From Candidatus Poribacteria bacterium (GTDB lineage Bacteria > Poribacteria > WGA-4E > WGA-3G): a stretch of 64,000 bases of DNA. Below are positions 55,801 to 63,698 of the stretch, in pieces. The notes below the pieces were generated by a model. The model worked only from the letters and a program-made list of their open reading frames with translations. It had not been told where the DNA came from and made no database searches. The DNA lies in NCBI GenBank assembly GCA_022394755.1, contig JAGFCA010000024.1:76368-140367 (forward strand), read 5' to 3'. Position 1 is the stretch's first letter. The number at the start of each line of letters is the position of its first letter. A program made the position numbers and the translations under genes.

Positions 55801-55995
55801 GAATGGATAGTCAACCAATACTGCGTCAAGACCGACAAACGTAGTGGCATCGTCAATGACCCCAACCGTGATGATGATCCACAGTATATTGTACGGTTAA
55901 TTGGTCAGGTGATAAACGTTAGTTTAGAGACAGTGGATATTGTTGCTGGGTTGCCTGAGTTGGAGATCACTTCCAATAATTATCCAATAAATTGA
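52885..55995 (+). CDS. Single-chain restriction endonuclease-DNA methyltransferase (type IIG/ISP-like)
   Basis: This 1036-residue protein joins an N-terminal PD-(D/E)XK nuclease (Asp75 in GKVVDSYG, Glu85-x-Lys87 in YWEAKDT), a helical linker (about 140-310), an N6-adenine methyltransferase with motif I DPFVGTGNF (347-355) and motif IV NPPY (452-455), and a C-terminal target-recognition region. No helicase motifs are seen, so it is closer to type IIG than to the helicase-containing ISP enzymes. It would methylate its site in the host and cut unmodified DNA. The middle part (about 54240-55430) has T-rich third codon positions, unlike the C-rich flanks. SIR2 and ATPase genes follow at 46 bp. Confidence 0.88.
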   Translation: MPYVNIKTTHKPIKTYYAELDKYTQLGAENEGTVRTAFQNLLQHYCGKSNLTLLCERTKHIAENRRITPDGKVVDSYGIPHGYWEAKDTQDDLYTEANKKFAAGYPSKNIVLQSPTHALLYQHDQLQLDLDLTEPRNLVQVLESFFTYQAENISAWHAAVAEFKEMVPDLGKQLAELIENERQNNTHFHEAFSKFHQQCQASINPNLSIPAVEEMLIQHLLTERLFRTIFDNPDFTRRNIIAREIENVIDVLTERSLNRSEFLRPLERFYTTIEKTASTITDFSQKQSFLNTVYEQFFQGFSVKVADTHGIVYTPQPIVDFMVKSVEHILQMEFGRSIADEGVHIIDPFVGTGNFIVRIMQELDPIALERKYTADPPELQCNEVMLLPYYIANLNIEQQYYTKTNRYASYEGLCLVDTFELAEDKQIPLLAPANSQRVEKQKQTPMFVVIGNPPYNMGQVNENDNNQNRKYDTMDKRIADTYAKDSKATLRNKLYDPYVKAIRWSLDRIGDEGIVAFVTNNSFLDALAFDGMRKHLAEDCESIYILDLGGNARKGLKVSNANVFDIRVGVSINMFVKKRSTTASNSVKIFYYRTDDLWNKDHKFDFLSERQHIGGVEFKHIQPDERHTWLTEGLHGEFNTFIPMGTKEVRLGKSPEENVIFNTYSLGISTNRDAWVYNFNKNFLIKNVNVIIEYYNDEISRLKNKTKPGIELDNSLISDDTKIKWSRNLKRDLKRNKTADYSDYKVRWALYRPFTKCYLFFDSIMNDEISYFPKIFPTFANEKENRVIIVSDHGFRSGFNTLIADLIPDLHTLSTSDGFQCFPYFTYDKDGSNRRENITDWALNEFQRQYKDDTITKWDIFHYNYGLLHHPEYREKYQANLKRDLPHIPYVKDFWEFAKAGERLAEIHVNYESQPEYDQLKLIQNPNVPLNWRVEKMKLSKDKTSLVYNDFLTIDGIPPKTSEYRLGTRSALEWIVNQYCVKTDKRSGIVNDPNRDDDPQYIVRLIGQVINVSLETVDIVAGLPELEITSNNYPIN

Positions 55996-56041
55996 TTTCT
56001 CAATGTAATTGTTCATGGAATTAGACTAATAATATAAACTA

Positions 56042-57259
56042 ATGAAACAACAATCCAATCCTATTACTCAAGACTATAATGAGTTACTAAAATCAAATAT
56101 CGAACGAAAACAAGACCTGATTAAAATCATAAAATCTGGGGAAGCAGTTCTTTTTGTCGGAGCAGGAAGTAGTGTCCGTGTAGGCTATCCAACATGGGAA
56201 AATTTGTTAAAAGAACTGAAGAATGAAGTGATTAAATTAAATAATAGACATGGGAGTAATACTAAATATAAAGAACAGTTTGAACTATCTTTTTCAGACT
56301 GTTCAGAAGATTTCTTAGATTGTGCAGAAAAACTAAAAACCGAAATATACAAAATAAACTCTGGAGAAAAAAGATATTATAATTGGCTCAGTCGAATATT
56401 TGCTGATAAAGAAAGCACTGATGACTTTCACACAATACTTCTTTCATTACCTTTCAGAGGGATACTAACTACCAATTATGATAGTGTTCTGGAAGCTGTA
56501 CTAGCCAAGATAGATAAAAAACCACTTGATGGTTATTCGCTAATAATTAATGACGAATTCTTTATGCAAATTAACGAATTTCTCTTATCAATGAGTGATA
56601 AAGAAATCCCACGAAAAATCGCACACTTACATGGTATAATCAAAGTTCCAAGCAGCATCATTTTTACTCGTAAGGATTATGAAAAAGCCTATGGTTATCT
56701 AACTCCAAGCAATGATTCAAATTTGGAAGAACTTACTAAATCGTCACAACTTCACACAAACATTAAAGATCTGACATTTATAGGTTCTGAATGGACAATA
56801 CATAGGAAACTATTATGGGCAGTATTAGCAACCCGACATGTAGTCTTTATCGGTTTTAGTATGAATGATCCTTATTTGGAAAAAATGTTGGACTCCGTTT
56901 GTGATGACTTAGGGAGATGGGATAGACCAATACACTATGCTATAAGGAATATATCGCTTAAAAATCATACTTGTGTAGGTGATTTTATGGATAAAGCTAA
57001 CTATCTAAGAGAAGAATATAGTGTAGAAACTGTGTTTTACGAAGATAGTGATGACTCACATCAAGGTTTGGCTGAAATAATCAATGAAATTGCAAAAGAA
57101 TGTGACCAAAAAGCACATGACACTCCTTTACATAAGTTAGATAGCTCAAGTAATGAATCGGGGCACAAGAAAAAGGATAAAAATGATATAAAACTTGAGC
57201 ACTTAAGTAAAATAAGTACAGAGATGGATAGGAGAACTGGAAATGTTAATAAAACGTGA
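56042..57259 (+). CDS. SIR2-domain protein (putative NADase effector)
   Basis: This 405-residue protein has a SIR2-like core: GEAVLFVGAGSSVRVGYPTW (about residues 33-52), GILTTNYDSVLE (about 140-151), and HLHGII (195-200, with the probable catalytic His197), then VVFIGFSMNDPYLEKML (about 269-285). In several anti-phage systems SIR2 proteins deplete NAD+ when phage is sensed. The C-terminal 45 residues are charged and unstructured. The next gene, a STAND-like ATPase, starts 17 bp before this stop in another frame, so the two are coupled. This supports an effector-sensor pair. Confidence 0.87.
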   Translation: MKQQSNPITQDYNELLKSNIERKQDLIKIIKSGEAVLFVGAGSSVRVGYPTWENLLKELKNEVIKLNNRHGSNTKYKEQFELSFSDCSEDFLDCAEKLKTEIYKINSGEKRYYNWLSRIFADKESTDDFHTILLSLPFRGILTTNYDSVLEAVLAKIDKKPLDGYSLIINDEFFMQINEFLLSMSDKEIPRKIAHLHGIIKVPSSIIFTRKDYEKAYGYLTPSNDSNLEELTKSSQLHTNIKDLTFIGSEWTIHRKLLWAVLATRHVVFIGFSMNDPYLEKMLDSVCDDLGRWDRPIHYAIRNISLKNHTCVGDFMDKANYLREEYSVETVFYEDSDDSHQGLAEIINEIAKECDQKAHDTPLHKLDSSSNESGHKKKDKNDIKLEHLSKISTEMDRRTGNVNKT

Positions 57260-60200
57260 AAGTTTATTGAATGACTTAAAGGAATTTGCATTTAGAGGAA
57301 ACGGTATAATCATTGGCAGTCCAGGTATAGGTAAAACATTCTTAATTAAGAATCTACGTCAAAGCTTGGTTACAAGTAATATTCCAGAAGTCCTATTACC
57401 TATTGATCAACTTGGGGATGGTTCAAAAGAAAAATTGGAACGCGAGTTATCTTTAAATGAAGATTTAATTGATTTTTTAAAGTCTATTGAAATTACAACC
57501 AATGGGATTATTTTATTTGATGCCTTTGATGCGACGAGAAATGAAGAAGCACGAAGTAATTTTCTGCTTTTAATTCAACGGGCAATTCAAGAATTACCTA
57601 TATGGAATGTTATTGTTACTGTTAGAACTTATGATGCACGGAAGTCAAGAAAACTATTAGAATTATTTGAAGAAGTAAATCATGAAGATCAACCCGATTA
57701 CCATACGAATGATATTCTTTGCAGACATTTCACAATTCCCCTATTAACTAATGATGAGATTTCATCTGCATTAGATCAGATAGGACTAACTAAGGATTTC
57801 AAAGACAAATGTTCTGAGGAGTTTAAGAAGATTTTATCAATTCCATTCAATCTTTGGTTATTGGAAAAAATAATTACGTTTACACCAGAAAAAAATTATA
57901 GCGAAATCAGTCAAATTCGCTCCGAGGTTGAGTTGTTAAATAGGTTTTGGGCTCAGCGTGTGCCTATTGACGCAGAAACCAGAAAGAATGTATTACATAG
58001 ACTTTCAGAAAAGATGATGAAGGAACGGTCTTTATCTACTAAGGTATCTGACATATACGATGATGTTGGCTTAGATAAACAGGAAAGAAAAGATGCATGG
58101 GAAACGCTACAGAGTGATGAAATCTTAACAAAGGGTTCTTCAACTGGAGGACGAGTCGGTTTTTCACATAATATTCTTTTTGACTATGCCATTAGTACCT
58201 TACAGATAGAAGACGATCCAAGAGAATTTGAAGACTTTTTGAATCAAGATCGCTCAAGAGGGTTCTTTCTTCGACCCAGTATTACCTACTTTTTCACCAG
58301 TCTTTGGTACGATAACAAAGATAGATTCTGGCGAATTTTCTGGCATATTCTCCCAAAAAATCAAACTGTACATTTGCGACTCGTAGCACGCTTGATACCT
58401 ACAAGCGTTATTGCAAATGAAGTATCAAATATAAAGGAACTCAATCCACTTATAGAAAAACTTAAAAAGGGTGAAACCATTTCTGGAGATGCAATCTCAA
58501 GTCTTTTACAATCACTTCTAACATTTGAAATAAATCTTGAAAAGCCTTGGATCCATTTCTTTTATATAGTATCTGATCATCTTCATGCTGATTTTGCATG
58601 GGATTTAGCAAAACTCACCTCAAATATCCTTGAAAATACAACAGATGAAAATGTCAAAGATATATGTGGTAGAATTGGGAGACGGCTATTACAATGGGTC
58701 TGGGATCAGAAGGAAACAACCGATAATGATTGGTATAATCGGTTAGGGGGTCGTATGGCTGTTCCCCTTGTTGCAAAAACATATCAAACAGATATTGATG
58801 AATCTCGTACTCTTCTAAGCAAAGTCCTTGATTTAATAGAGGAAGAGAATTTCACACTGAATTTTTTGACATGGTTAACAGAGACTGTAAACTATATATG
58901 GGATTATGATCCTGATTTTGTTGCTGATATATATAAGTCAGTATTTCGACATATTGAGACAAGCAGAGAGAGAAAGAATTTTGGTGGATATGTTCTACCA
59001 ATGTCAACTTTTCGCAGTCAGGATTACAAAATGTGTCAATATCGTTTGATAAAGCATTTTCCAGATTTCCTCAAGACATATTCAATTGAAGCAACAAGGG
59101 CAGTCGTTCAAAGTTTGAATGGTTTTGTAATTCGTAAACATATAGATAAGTACCCAAATAATGGAAGTGAACTTAATGAACTGATGCAAACATTTGTTAT
59201 CAATAATCAAGAGACAACCTATTTAGAGGATGGCAGTTATCTCTGGGATGCACAAGAATATACCGATAATCCAATTGAAATGGCTGATGTTTTCTTTGAA
59301 TACATACAAAAATTAGGAGAATCAAATAATCAAGAACTTGATAAAATTCTTAAAGAATTTTATAATTATGTCCAGGTTGCTTTCTTATGGAAGCGACTTC
59401 TAAAAATTGCCGTAAAATCACCAAACCTGTTTATCCCTCGTTTATTTGAACTATGTCTTGCCGAACCTATCCTCAATGGAAACGATGTTATTCCTGAACT
59501 TTGTAGTTTTATCAAGAATTCATCATCAATTCTATCTGAAAATCAGTTACGCAGTATTGAGGAAAAAATTATAGGACTTACAAATCAAGAAGACGAAGGG
59601 ATACGAGAATCACTCGAATATCATCGAAATCGACTGCTTGGACAAATACCATTACATCTCCTTAAAAATGTAGAAGCAATTGAAATTCGTAAAGAGATAG
59701 AGAAAAGCAATAGTATACCAAAAAATCAACATCTTGTTCCAATCACAACAAATACAGAAAAAGTTACTGATGAGATGTGGTTTCAAAATATGGGGGTTGA
59801 TACATCTTCTCCAGAAAATCAGGAATTGCAATTATCCATTAAATTAATTGAAGAATTCAATTCTAATCAAAGGAATAAACCATCTGTAGTGGATGTAGAG
59901 ACTATATTCCCAAAGTTAGAAGAAATCTATTCTTCTATAACCCATAATAATAAAGCACATGAAGAAGTGAAAACTGCACTCTGGCAAAAGCTAAGTGAAT
60001 GTTGTGATATAATCTTACAAATTACAAATATTAATAAGAAATACATCAGTTTTTGCCGTGAAGTTCTATTGAATGCTGCAAAACATAATGAACCTACCTA
60101 CCATCCTGAAATTGATGACAATTTCGACTCTACAGGGTATTCACCTTATCCACGCCATGAAGCTGCAAAAGGTTTATTGAATATCGCAGAACACAAACCA

Positions 60201-61289
60201 GACAGACAGATATTAGAGGCAATTAAAATGTTGGCGAATGATACTATACCATCTGTTAGAATGGTTACAGCGATAGATTTATACAAAGTTATTTATCACA
60301 GACCAAAGTATTTCTGGAGAATTATTAAAGAGAGAGCGGAAAATGAAGAGAATTTAATTGTTCAAGAGAGCTTATATTATACTTTGTCTGCAATAGGTAC
60401 ACTCAAGGAATACGAAGATAATATTCAAACAATTATGGATACATTACTTAAGAATCTTCCTCCTCCTCAAAAAATGTCGGCATCATTCGACCCTTTCAGT
60501 TATTTACTAATTGGATTAGCAATTGTAATGAAAAACCAATGGGCGATAAATGTCATAAATGAAAAATTCTTGCAGAATCCAATTCATTATGCCGATATTC
60601 TACCACGTTTAACCTATCAAACAATAAATGGATATATTAATCCAGAATATCTTCAGGATGAAAAAAGACATAAGGATTTAAAACGTTCAGTAATCTTAGT
60701 AAGTAATATTATAGACCAGATTTCTACCACAATCTTAGACTTATCTGTGAAACTTAAAAAGCAACCCAATGAAGAAAATGCAGAGCATTTCCGTAACGCC
60801 TACAAAGTGATTGACCAAGTAATCATGAGTCTATCCTACCAAGTTCCAAATGATAAATCAGATCAATCGGACAAACATGAAGTTGAAGAATCAAAAAATA
60901 AACTCTCTCTCTATTTCAATGAGATTAAACTTCTGATGGATAAGGTATTAGACTTCGCACTTGATAATGATAATGGTGTAATGTTTGCACCAACTGCTCA
61001 TTATTTCATCCAAACTCTAACCAGTTTTCTCGACTGTAAACCTAAAGAGGTATTACATCTAACTGAGAGGGTTGTAAAATCAAGTGAACCGTTTGGTTAT
61101 ACTCTTGACAGTTTGGCAGTGAAGGAGATTGTTGATCTTGTTGAAGTGATCCTTGCTGACTACAGAGACATTGTCCGAGATGATGATAGTTGTATGGAAG
61201 ATCTCATAAATCTGTTGGATCTTTTTGCAAAAACGGGTTGGCCAGATGCACAAAAACTTGTATGGCGACTTGACGAAGTATTTCGTTAG
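57243..61289 (+). CDS. Large STAND-like NTPase with HEAT-like helical C-terminus
   Basis: This 1348-residue protein has Walker A IIGSPGIGKTFLIKNL (about residues 23-38), Walker B GIILFDAFDATRNEEA (about 88-103), VIVTVRTYDARKSRKL (sensor 1 region, about 119-134), and a winged-helix region ending FSHNILFDYAIST (about 303-315), all typical of STAND/NACHT-type ATPases. The remaining about 1000 residues are predominantly helical, with HEAT-like units near residues 960-1060 (EAAKGLLNIAEHKPDRQILE, PSVRMVTAIDLYKV). GGAG stands eight bases upstream of the ATG. Such proteins sense phage proteins and drive effector activation. The effector here is likely the coupled SIR2 protein. Confidence 0.85.
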   Translation: MLIKRESLLNDLKEFAFRGNGIIIGSPGIGKTFLIKNLRQSLVTSNIPEVLLPIDQLGDGSKEKLERELSLNEDLIDFLKSIEITTNGIILFDAFDATRNEEARSNFLLLIQRAIQELPIWNVIVTVRTYDARKSRKLLELFEEVNHEDQPDYHTNDILCRHFTIPLLTNDEISSALDQIGLTKDFKDKCSEEFKKILSIPFNLWLLEKIITFTPEKNYSEISQIRSEVELLNRFWAQRVPIDAETRKNVLHRLSEKMMKERSLSTKVSDIYDDVGLDKQERKDAWETLQSDEILTKGSSTGGRVGFSHNILFDYAISTLQIEDDPREFEDFLNQDRSRGFFLRPSITYFFTSLWYDNKDRFWRIFWHILPKNQTVHLRLVARLIPTSVIANEVSNIKELNPLIEKLKKGETISGDAISSLLQSLLTFEINLEKPWIHFFYIVSDHLHADFAWDLAKLTSNILENTTDENVKDICGRIGRRLLQWVWDQKETTDNDWYNRLGGRMAVPLVAKTYQTDIDESRTLLSKVLDLIEEENFTLNFLTWLTETVNYIWDYDPDFVADIYKSVFRHIETSRERKNFGGYVLPMSTFRSQDYKMCQYRLIKHFPDFLKTYSIEATRAVVQSLNGFVIRKHIDKYPNNGSELNELMQTFVINNQETTYLEDGSYLWDAQEYTDNPIEMADVFFEYIQKLGESNNQELDKILKEFYNYVQVAFLWKRLLKIAVKSPNLFIPRLFELCLAEPILNGNDVIPELCSFIKNSSSILSENQLRSIEEKIIGLTNQEDEGIRESLEYHRNRLLGQIPLHLLKNVEAIEIRKEIEKSNSIPKNQHLVPITTNTEKVTDEMWFQNMGVDTSSPENQELQLSIKLIEEFNSNQRNKPSVVDVETIFPKLEEIYSSITHNNKAHEEVKTALWQKLSECCDIILQITNINKKYISFCREVLLNAAKHNEPTYHPEIDDNFDSTGYSPYPRHEAAKGLLNIAEHKPDRQILEAIKMLANDTIPSVRMVTAIDLYKVIYHRPKYFWRIIKERAENEENLIVQESLYYTLSAIGTLKEYEDNIQTIMDTLLKNLPPPQKMSASFDPFSYLLIGLAIVMKNQWAINVINEKFLQNPIHYADILPRLTYQTINGYINPEYLQDEKRHKDLKRSVILVSNIIDQISTTILDLSVKLKKQPNEENAEHFRNAYKVIDQVIMSLSYQVPNDKSDQSDKHEVEESKNKLSLYFNEIKLLMDKVLDFALDNDNGVMFAPTAHYFIQTLTSFLDCKPKEVLHLTERVVKSSEPFGYTLDSLAVKEIVDLVEVILADYRDIVRDDDSCMEDLINLLDLFAKTGWPDAQKLVWRLDEVFR

Positions 61290-61438
61290 GTAATTCTTGA
61301 AGGACTTTCGTGATATTATTAAAAGGAATCATGAGATATATAGTCTACTTTGCAGTGATTTAACTCCATACCCTTTTATTATCATTGGACTATAGGATAA
61401 CAAGCTTATGTCTAATCTATAAGGAGTGAAAAATTTAT

Positions 61439-61531
61439 ATGTCAGATGAAAATAATACAATTTTCACTTCAGAGGGCAGACATCGTATGATTCAGAAGGT
61501 TTTCAACCCTCAAAGATATCGAAAGTCTTAA
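61439..61531 (+). CDS. Possible 30-residue small protein or gene remnant
   Basis: An ATG with AAGGAG 13 bases upstream opens 30 codons (MSDENNTIFTSEGRHRMIQK and ten more, rich in Arg and Lys at the end). It may be the 5' remnant of a deleted gene or an independent small ORF. No family recognised. Confidence 0.3.
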   Translation: MSDENNTIFTSEGRHRMIQKVFNPQRYRKS

Positions 61532-61579
61532 TTAGGAAATATGTAAATTTCGGAAAATCTAAAAATTAACAACAACCCC

Positions 61580-61609
61580 TTGACATCCTAATTATTGGAA
61601 TAATAGTAA
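61580..61609 (+). promoter_or_regulatory. Possible promoter of the small nuclease gene
   Basis: A perfect TTGACA at 61580-61585 is followed by TAATAG (15-bp spacing) and TAGTAA (18-bp spacing) as possible -10 elements. It lies about 75 bp before the ATG at 61682. Confidence 0.35.
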
Positions 61610-61681
61610 AAGAGAATTGCGATTGTCAAGTAATTGGAAAGTCTTAAACTAAACAAATACCAAGTGCAGAGGTAATATTGA

Positions 61682-62164
61682 ATGAATAGTTTTCATTACG
61701 GAAAGTCTCGTGAAAAGATTGTAATAGGTGAACTGTTACGCCATAACTTAGATGTGTACTTACCAATAGTTGATGATAGAGGAATTGACTGTGTGATACG
61801 TATAGCTGAAGAAAATTATATTGAATTACAAATCAAATCAAGTTCTAATAAAATAAAAAATAAAGGCAGTGCTGGTTTATTTGCGGGATTGAAAATACCT
61901 GTTCCTAGAACATCATACTTCTTTCTATTTCACGTGGCTGAGGCAGGTGATAATGGAACTTACTGGCTATTTCCATCCATTGATATTGACAAATTTGCTA
62001 AGAATAAAAACGTCTCCAATGTGTACCTTTATTCACATGGATATGACATTCAACTTACAGGAAACGATCAAAAAAAAGGAGGTGTTTATCCTAAGCCACA
62101 GTTTTCTGAATACGAAGTCGATTTTGATAGTGTAGACTGCTTTGAGATGCTATTCAAAAGGTAG
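61682..62164 (+). CDS. DUF4365-like PD-(D/E)XK nuclease domain protein
   Basis: This 160-residue protein is a small restriction-like nuclease. Gly34-Ile-Asp36 in DDRGIDCVIRI and ELQIKS (Glu48-Leu-Gln50-Ile-Lys52) form the core, with Glu17 on the first helix. The E/Q-x-K form is common in DUF4365-type domains. The rest has a YFFLFHVAEAGDNGTYWLFP core strand region. GAGG lies nine bases ahead of the ATG. It follows the SIR2-STAND operon by 390 bp and precedes an HNH gene, so it may belong to the same defence-type region. Confidence 0.72.
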   Translation: MNSFHYGKSREKIVIGELLRHNLDVYLPIVDDRGIDCVIRIAEENYIELQIKSSSNKIKNKGSAGLFAGLKIPVPRTSYFFLFHVAEAGDNGTYWLFPSIDIDKFAKNKNVSNVYLYSHGYDIQLTGNDQKKGGVYPKPQFSEYEVDFDSVDCFEMLFKR

Positions 62165-62261
62165 ATTCCTCGTTAGTACGGATGAAAGTTTATTAACATC
62201 TAAAACGACTCATAGCAAGAGAAAATTGCAGTTTAAATAATTTCATACATGGGAAACAGAA

Positions 62262-62834
62262 ATGAATTATATGACATATATACGATCATCAGAATGGAAA
62301 GAAAAGCGTAAAACCAAGTTAGAGGATTGTAATTCTAAGTGCGAATGTGAGGGTGGATGTGTTCGCGAAGCTACACAAGTCCATCATCTACATTATGATA
62401 CATTAGGAAATGAAAGCTTGGAGGATTTACAAGCTCTCTGTGCAAAATGCCACATGGCTAAAACTTCAAAAGTTCGTAATTTCTATGGTAATCCTGTACG
62501 TGATTGTTGTCTTGTTGAAAGGCAACAAGAAGTAGAAAAGACACTCCCGTATGATGTTTGGAATGAGGCAAATTTTCATTTACAGATGGACACTACGAAA
62601 TATAGTATGATTGCAGAGAAATTAGGTACAGATCCAATCATCGCTGCACTACTGGATAATCTTGGAATCATGTTTGCATGTGGTGATATATCTGTAACGG
62701 ATAAAGTTACAGAGGCAATAAGTCAATTTGCAGATGTCGTTCCAGCCAAAGAAGCAGGTTTAGATGGTTATTGTGATATTGTATATAAGATAAAACCTGA
62801 ATTTGAAAAATATTTTATAATATCAGAAGAATGA
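62262..62834 (+). CDS. HNH endonuclease domain protein
   Basis: This 190-residue protein has an N-terminal HNH domain: a Cys cluster (CECEGGC, residues 27-33), His41-His42 and His44 in VHHLHYDTLGNESLEDLQ, Asn50, and CAKCH (60-64). This is a zinc-structured beta-beta-alpha metal nuclease. The C-terminal 110 residues (helical, from about 85) do not match a family I know. It could be a restriction or homing-type nuclease, or a repair factor. It is 97 bp after the DUF4365-like gene in the same direction. Confidence 0.8.
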   Translation: MNYMTYIRSSEWKEKRKTKLEDCNSKCECEGGCVREATQVHHLHYDTLGNESLEDLQALCAKCHMAKTSKVRNFYGNPVRDCCLVERQQEVEKTLPYDVWNEANFHLQMDTTKYSMIAEKLGTDPIIAALLDNLGIMFACGDISVTDKVTEAISQFADVVPAKEAGLDGYCDIVYKIKPEFEKYFIISEE

Positions 62835-62962
62835 AAATTATATATTGACCTGCTTCAAAATGAAGAGAATTCATAAGACCAATATATAAGGAGAGGGTTA
62901 AAATCATACATTAAATCTGTCAATAACCAATAATTGCTAAAAGTCCACATCAGACTACAGAA

Positions 62963-63560
62963 CCCTCTTTTCCCCGTAATCCGTGTAATCCACATAATCC
63001 GAGATTCAACAATAAAAATCATCTACACAAAATACCTCTTATCCGTGTAATCCGCGTAATCCGCGTAATCCGTGATTCAGATTAAAAACCAACTGCCACA
63101 AAAACCCTCTTTTCCGCGTAATCCGTGTAATCCGTGATTCAGAATAAAAACCAACTGACACAAAACCCTCTTATCCGCGTAATCCGTGTAATCCGCGTAA
63201 TCCGTGATTCAGAATATAAAGCCGTCAATAGAAAATTCCTCTTTTCCGCGTAATCCGTGTAATCCAAATAATCCGTGATTCAGAATAAAAAACCAACTAC
63301 CACAAAACCCTCTTATCCGCGTAATCAGTGAAATCCACATAATCCGCGATTCAACAATAAAAATCATCTGCATAAAATACGTCTTATCCGCGTAATCCGT
63401 GTAATCCAAATAATCCGTGATTCAGAATATAAAGCCGTCAATAGAAAATTCCTCTTTTCCGTGTAATCTGTGTAATCCGTGTAATCCGTGATTCTGACAA
63501 TATGACCAACCGCACAAAAAACACATCATATCCACGTAATCCGTGTAATCCGCGATTCAC
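62963..63560. repeat. Nine-unit tandem array with 71-bp period and nested 9-mers
   Basis: Units start near 62964, 63035, 63106, 63167, 63238, 63309, 63380, 63451 and 63524, giving spacings 71, 71, 61, 71, 71, 71, 71 and 73. Each has CCTCTTWTCC, then two or three GTAATCCGY or related 9-mers, then RTGATTC or RCGATTC, then a 26- to 28-bp AT-rich variable stretch. The short 61-bp spacing is one 9-mer less. The variable stretch alternates among a few types (ACAATAAAAATCATCT, AGAATAAAAACCAACT, AGAATATAAAGCCGTC). The period is not a multiple of three and there is no open frame. Confidence 0.9.
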
Positions 63561-63669
63561 ACAAATTAACTTACAACCAATAAATAAAATGTAGTCAGTA
63601 ATTTAAATATAAATTGAAGAAACTGATGACTGGAAACCACTAAACATATATACACATAACACAATTCAC

Positions 63670-63698
63670 TTGACAACCATTTTTAAGTATGTTACTAT
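63670..63698 (+). promoter_or_regulatory. Sigma70-type promoter reading out of the window
   Basis: TTGACA (63670-63675) and TACTAT (63693-63698) are separated by 17 bp. Transcription would leave the window with a leader of at least 300 nt carrying the hairpins noted for the right end. Confidence 0.5.

Larger units (their letters stand above)
61290..61681. other. Intergenic spacer, 392 bp
   Basis: It separates the ATPase gene from the small nuclease gene on the same strand. It contains a possible 30-codon ORF (61439-61531) and a TTGACA at 61580. The rest shows no repeat of the families found in other spacers. Confidence 0.5.

Noticed and set aside
63209..63409. Open frame on the minus strand within the tandem array
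   Set aside because: It is produced by repeat sequence free of stops in one frame, with no start signal and a period not divisible by three.
62963..63560. Regular array at the right end as a CRISPR
   Set aside because: The between-repeat parts recur and are similar to each other, the repeat is made of 9-mers, and no cas genes are near; this is a tandem repeat.
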